Made by a program: the position numbers and the translations under genes | The notes under the pieces: generated by a model | Seen by the model: the letters and a program-made list of their open reading frames with translations, nothing else | What the model was told of the DNA's origin: nothing | Database searches by the model: none | In this document: positions 59,966-64,000 of the stretch, one piece after another | Position numbering within the stretch: the first letter of the stretch is position 1 | Layout: every line of letters begins with the position of its first letter | NCBI RefSeq assembly: GCF_019688735.1 | Contig: NZ_JAIFYA010000003.1 | Location: forward strand, 248,001-312,000 | Origin: Thermosulfurimonas sp. F29 | GTDB taxonomy: Bacteria > Desulfobacterota > Thermodesulfobacteria > Thermodesulfobacteriales > Thermodesulfobacteriaceae | Length of the DNA: 64,000 bases | Direction: 5' to 3'

Positions 59966-62535
59966 GTTTCCATTCCTCATAGGTAGGCTCGAAACAGTAT
60001 GTCCTCGATATGCAAAGACGAATATGGGAAAGTTTCCATTCCTCATAGGTAGGCTCGAAACCCTTCTTATTTTCCTTTTCTTTTTCTTTTTCATTTTCCC
60101 GTTTCCATTCCTCATAGGTAGGCTCGAAACGCCACGGGCCCCACGGGCCCGCACGGGACGATCAAATGTTTCCATTCCTCATAGGTAGGCTCGAAACAAG
60201 TCTCGTGCTCCGGAGGCTCAGGAGTTTGTTCGTGGTTTCCATTCCTCATAGGTAGGCTCGAAACGAATTGCTCAAGTCTAATTCTAACATTGTCGTCGAT
60301 AGTTTCCATTCCTCATAGGTAGGCTCGAAACGAATTGCTCAAGTCTAATTCTAACATTGTCGTCGATAGTTTCCATTCCTCATAGGTAGGCTCGAAACGC
60401 TTATTATAAACAAAACGCCCAGGTTGAAAACTACGGTTTCCATTCCTCATAGGTAGGCTCGAAACAGCTTTCCCTCGTGAATACGCAAAGTCCACTTACG
60501 CTGTTTCCATTCCTCATAGGTAGGCTCGAAACGGTTTTTTAAAAATGCCTTAAAAGGCATTTTCCTGGGTTTCCATTCCTCATAGGTAGGCTCGAAACAT
60601 TAACTCTCTCCAGGCAGCAAATGTCCCCGTAAATGTTTCCATTCCTCATAGGTAGGCTCGAAACATCTAGACTTGGAATACTATACTGTATCTGGTGCAT
60701 AGTTTCCATTCCTCATAGGTAGGCTCGAAACTGGTTTATCCTTGATATCGATTATGGCCATTATGATGGTTTCCATTCCTCATAGGTAGGCTCGAAACCA
60801 TGCTGACCTAGCTAAAGTTCTTCTTGAAGCTTAGTTTCCATTCCTCATAGGTAGGCTCGAAACGGGTTCCTGAGATAATTAGGGTAGTTTCGTTTGAGAA
60901 GTTTCCATTCCTCATAGGTAGGCTCGAAACCAGTAGGAATATTCGAAGAAGACAAAGTCGAATTAAGTTTCCATTCCTCATAGGTAGGCTCGAAACTATT
61001 CTGTCTTTATTTTAGTGAGGGGGGGAGCCTAAGTTTCCATTCCTCATAGGTAGGCTCGAAACGGTTTTCCAAGCTTGACGGCGGCGGCATCAAGCCCGGT
61101 TTCCATTCCTCATAGGTAGGCTCGAAACATGCGTTAGCACTCTGGGGGCGTGCCTTGGAGCGTCGTTTCCATTCCTCATAGGTAGGCTCGAAACTGTGGA
61201 CACGGTGGGAAAGCAAAAAACCATTGAGAAGGGTTTCCATTCCTCATAGGTAGGCTCGAAACAAGTACCATCCGAAAGGTAAAAATAGAGACGGCCATGT
61301 TTCCATTCCTCATAGGTAGGCTCGAAACAAGTCTCGTGCTCCGGAGGCTCAGGAGTTTGTTCGTGGTTTCCATTCCTCATAGGTAGGCTCGAAACACCGC
61401 CCAAATAGACGCAATAGCCCCTACAATTACACGTTTCCATTCCTCATAGGTAGGCTCGAAACAATAGCGTCATGAAAGCAGTATAAAGCAACAATCGAAG
61501 TTTCCATTCCTCATAGGTAGGCTCGAAACGACGCTTCCACTCCCGGGCGTCGGCAGGGTAAAAGTTGTTTCCATTCCTCATAGGTAGGCTCGAAACCACC
61601 TGGACCCGCATACGATTAAACCGCCAATTCCGCGTTTCCATTCCTCATAGGTAGGCTCGAAACCTCGCCCCCCAGAAAAAATGGGGAAGGCCGAGGATAA
61701 CGTTTCCATTCCTCATAGGTAGGCTCGAAACTCAGTAAAATTATCAACAGTACGATTCGCAAAATCCGTTTCCATTCCTCATAGGTAGGCTCGAAACAAG
61801 CGTGGCGTCCGGCATTGGCATATCTGCTTGTTTCCATTCCTCATAGGTAGGCTCGAAACTTAGGAGTTTTGAGGATTTTTTAAACCGCAGGATTTGTTTC
61901 CATTCCTCATAGGTAGGCTCGAAACGCGCATGGGGGTTTCTCGGTCTCAGATGATTAATAATCGTTTCCATTCCTCATAGGTAGGCTCGAAACGGGTCCT
62001 TCGGCAAAGAAATACGACCCACATTCTCGCGTTTCCATTCCTCATAGGTAGGCTCGAAACTCGTAAGGTTAAGCGCCATCTTGATTATTTTACTCGAGTT
62101 TCCATTCCTCATAGGTAGGCTCGAAACCCACGCTGCTTGAGCAGTGTCTCACGGCCCTGGAGTTGTTTCCATTCCTCATAGGTAGGCTCGAAACTCGGCG
62201 TCCATGGGATTCTGGGCGATGTAGGCCTGCCACGTTTCCATTCCTCATAGGTAGGCTCGAAACAAGACGGTGGAGTACCAGGGGAAGAAGAACGAATCTT
62301 CCGGGTTTCCATTCCTCATAGGTAGGCTCGAAACGAGCTGGTCAGCCGCCTTTTGCATGGCTTCAAGAGCCTGTTTCCATTCCTCATAGGTAGGCTCGAA
62401 ACTGATATACGCCCATCTTGCCCCTGACCATCTAAAGCGTTTCCATTCCTCATAGGTAGGCTCGAAACTGATCCGAAGACTTCCTGGGATGACGACGGGG
62501 CCCGTGTTTCCATTCCTCATAGGTAGGCTCGAAAC
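59966..62535 (-). CRISPR. CRISPR array with 39 repeats and 38 spacers
   Basis: Thirty-nine copies of a 30-nt repeat occur, on the plus strand starting GTTTCCATTCCTCATAGG and ending GGCTCGAAAC, with no differences that I could see. Spacers are 32-41 nt, mostly 36-37. The reverse complement ends in GGAATGGAAAC, like Thermotoga-type repeats, and the AT-rich leader and cas2-cas1 lie on the right, so I infer transcription on the minus strand with new spacers added at 62535. One spacer is present as adjacent copies (60265-60301, 60332-60368) and another as distant copies (60198-60234, 61329-61365). Subtype cannot be fixed from cas1 and cas2 alone. Confidence 0.98.
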
Positions 62536-62822
62536 CCCTCTAAAACTACTCGGTACATATTTACCATAAAGAATTTGGAAAATAAAGGGTTTGAAGGGGG
62601 GCTAAAATAAAGAACGAGGGATTCAAGCGGGAATAAAGGCCGCTAAACCTCCAATAGAGCAAAAAAGTCCTTTCGTCCGGCGGCAAGAAGGCTAGTATTT
62701 TTAGAGCTGAATAGTATGACTAAAAATAACATCCTGTTATCGAGAAATTAGCTTTAGGGGGTACCTGAATACATGTATGAAATAGAAAAATACAAAAATG
62801 ACGAAGATTGGTAGGTATTAAT
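62536..62822 (-). promoter_or_regulatory. CRISPR leader region
   Basis: The 287 bp between the array and cas2 are AT-rich, with no coding frame, and carry A-runs and TATA-like strings (such as 62795-62815). Position next to the newest spacers and to cas2 fits a leader that drives the array on the minus strand and guides spacer insertion. Exact promoter elements are not assigned. Confidence 0.7.
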
Positions 62823-63089
62823 TCATAGAAACCGTTTTTCCGGATCCTGTTTCTTGCGGCCTAGGAGGCGACGCAGAAAATACCGCCGGGTGCGAAAGGT
62901 ATAAACGATCACCGAGTCCTCCTCGGAGTTCATTACCTCCCTGAGCTCTGCCAGCAACCGCTCAAGCTGGGCCAGACTCAACTCTCCCTCAAAGACCGAA
63001 AGCTGAACCCAGTTGAGGTATTTGCGACAGATCTTGTGAAACTTCTGAACCCGCTTAACTCCGGCATCATAGACCAGTATTACAAACAT
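62823..63089 (-). CDS. cas2: CRISPR-associated endonuclease Cas2
   Basis: The 88-residue protein starts MFVILVYDAGVKRVQKFHK with the conserved Asp8 and has the family region WVQLSVFEGELSLAQLERL. Cas2 binds Cas1 to insert new spacers. CAGGAGG precedes the ATG by 8 nt. It lies between the leader and cas1 on the same strand. Confidence 0.95.
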   Translation of the reverse strand: MFVILVYDAGVKRVQKFHKICRKYLNWVQLSVFEGELSLAQLERLLAELREVMNSEEDSVIVYTFRTRRYFLRRLLGRKKQDPEKRFL

Positions 63090-63326
63090 CCCAGAGGCCT
63101 CCTGAAAATTTTCTTTAAATTTTTAGGATTTTTGATAAATTGATATTACTATGAGCGGGAAACGAAACAAATCTTCCCTCAAAAAAGAGGATATAAATTT
63201 TTTCAAAAAGAAAATCCTTTCCGGAAGGGGTAAACTTCTTATAAAACACATGCGGGGCCGTGGCACAGTCAAGCTTTCTACGGACGAAATTTTGAACCTC
63301 ACCCGTGGAGAAGATTAATCCCAGAT
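63090..63326 (-). other. cas1-cas2 intergenic region, no gene assigned
   Basis: This 237-bp AT-rich gap is unusually long for adjacent cas1 and cas2 genes. A minus-strand frame crosses it but overlaps the cas1 end and has no family likeness. It could be the worn remains of a small cas or accessory gene. Confidence 0.3.
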
Positions 63327-64000
63327 CTACCGCGTCCTCACATAGGGAAAATAGACCTCCTCGCCGAGGAAGTGTTTGTAGAGCTTGTAACACTCAAGAC
63401 GAATCAGGCGCCGGTAGGAGACTTTGCGTTTGAGGCCCTTGTGCATCACGGTCTCGGAAAGGCGGGCGTCATAGGCCTCAAGAAAGCGTTTCAGGCCTCG
63501 TTCCTTAAGATATATACCGCCTAACTCCTCTCGGAAGTCCTCGGCCTTGATTTCACGGCGGTTCACCAGGGCGAAGATCACCCGGTCCACGATGAGGGGT
63601 TTAAAGACCTCGGCAAGGTCAAGGTTCAGGGAAAAACTCCGCTCGTTGGTCTCGTGGAGAAACCCTATGCGGGGGTCAAGATGGGTGCGGTAGATCTCAG
63701 AGAGGGCCGTTACATAAAGAAGGGAGTTTCCGAAGGAGATGAGGGCGTTTAAGCGGTTTTCCGGAGGCCTTCGGCTGCGGCGCTCGAAACGAAAGTCGGA
63801 ATTTTCGAGAATGGCGTCAAAGGCGGAGTAATAGATCTCGCGGGCACGGCCTTCTAAAGCCATAAGCTCCGCCGGGCTTTGCGCGGCGTTAAGCCCTGCC
63901 ATCACTTCTTCTATCCCGGTGATTTGTTCGGATACCGGTTTCCCCCCGCGAGCCGTAGACCCTGAGGTTAAAGAGCATGTTACCCATGGCTCCGTAGACG
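63327..64000 (-). pseudogene. cas1: CRISPR-associated integrase Cas1, 3' part, frame broken
   Basis: The last 190 codons give the Cas1 catalytic domain with its metal ligands: Glu in MALEGRAREIYY, His in RIGFLHETNERSF and the acidic residue in LNLDLAEVFKP. Upstream the reading continues as GKPVSEQITGIEEVMAGL, but the preceding piece, GNMLFNLRVYGSRG, is in another frame. The switch is at a run of six G (63942-63947 on the minus strand); five G would restore one frame. The N-terminal domain lies right of the window. It may be a true mutation, slippage or a base-call error. Confidence 0.85.

Noticed and set aside
60131-60167. The spacer with repeated CACGGGCC as evidence of a nested repeat element
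   Set aside because: It has normal spacer length and place; internal repetition most likely reflects the source DNA.
59942-62520. Several short minus-strand frames inside the CRISPR array that repeat phrases such as FEPTYEEWK and VSSLPMRNGN
   Set aside because: These are translations of the repeat units themselves, not genes.
63115-63393. A 92-codon frame between cas2 and cas1 as a small cas gene such as cas4
   Set aside because: It overlaps the cas1 end, lacks the Cas4 cysteines and nuclease motifs and has no likeness to any Cas protein I know.

Overview
The window looks like a chromosomal segment of a thermophilic, Gram-negative, anaerobic bacterium, most likely a Thermodesulfobacteriota (Thermosulfurimonas/Thermodesulfatator type). 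The evidence is high GC with dense, overlapping genes, LPS genes (waaA, lptD), an FmdE-type protein, a RACo-like ferredoxin/ATPase, a spermidine module and a Thermotoga-like CRISPR repeat. The genus is inference only; no rRNA gene is present.

Layout. 1-7130 (+): one tight run of mnmA (3' end), RACo-like activator, SprA-like metalloprotease, psd, pssA, remA, gmk, rlmB and waaA. 7108-10081 (-): a Lrp-type small regulator, then a nickel/cobalt ECF uptake operon (DUF4198 protein, CbiM with a CbiL-like tail, CbiQ) behind a NikR-like operator and with no ATPase gene. 10173-16214 (+): HAD protein, rhomboid protease, Clp-fold SDH proteinase, M18 aminopeptidase, trmI and an in-frame ybeY-pdxJ fusion. 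16218-18368: small proteins, tRNA-Arg, tRNA-Leu, speB and speD. 18539-26362: an FmdE-type protein on +, then a minus-strand run (corA, uppP fused to a degenerate HtrA/PDZ module, methyltransferase, prmC, murA, holB) and yicC. 26415-31434: pal-skp-glk operon facing tsaE-nnr-acpS. 31435-41435: an IS3-type remnant, an APH/kinase fusion protein, a coiled-coil protein with a decayed end, slipin, pabBC, a radical SAM enzyme, a low-GC LuxR regulator, a ComEA/DUF4124 protein, cobD and a formyltransferase. 41479-47492: a 145-bp MITE-like element with target-site duplication, then dgt, queA, glnE and ccsB. 47588-58631: HIT and DUF488 proteins, an ABC exporter, a methyltransferase, a DNA-repair-type radical SAM protein, DUF948 and YtxH proteins, nadK, lptD, nadE and cobO.

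The right end (58690-64000) is an accessory region. It holds tRNA-Ser, a decayed IS3-type element, a methylase fragment, a CRISPR array of 39 repeats read on the minus strand, its AT-rich leader, cas2 and the 3' part of cas1. In this sequence cas1 is out of frame at a G6 run.

Genes inside operons mostly overlap or carry Shine-Dalgarno sites. Several first genes instead have a -10-like box only 12-18 nt before the start codon, which suggests leaderless or very short-leader transcripts. The most unusual items are the UppP/pseudo-HtrA/PDZ fusion, the YbeY-PdxJ fusion, the nickel transporter arrangement, the MITE, the repeated IS ends, and the duplicated spacers and frameshifted cas1 of the CRISPR locus.
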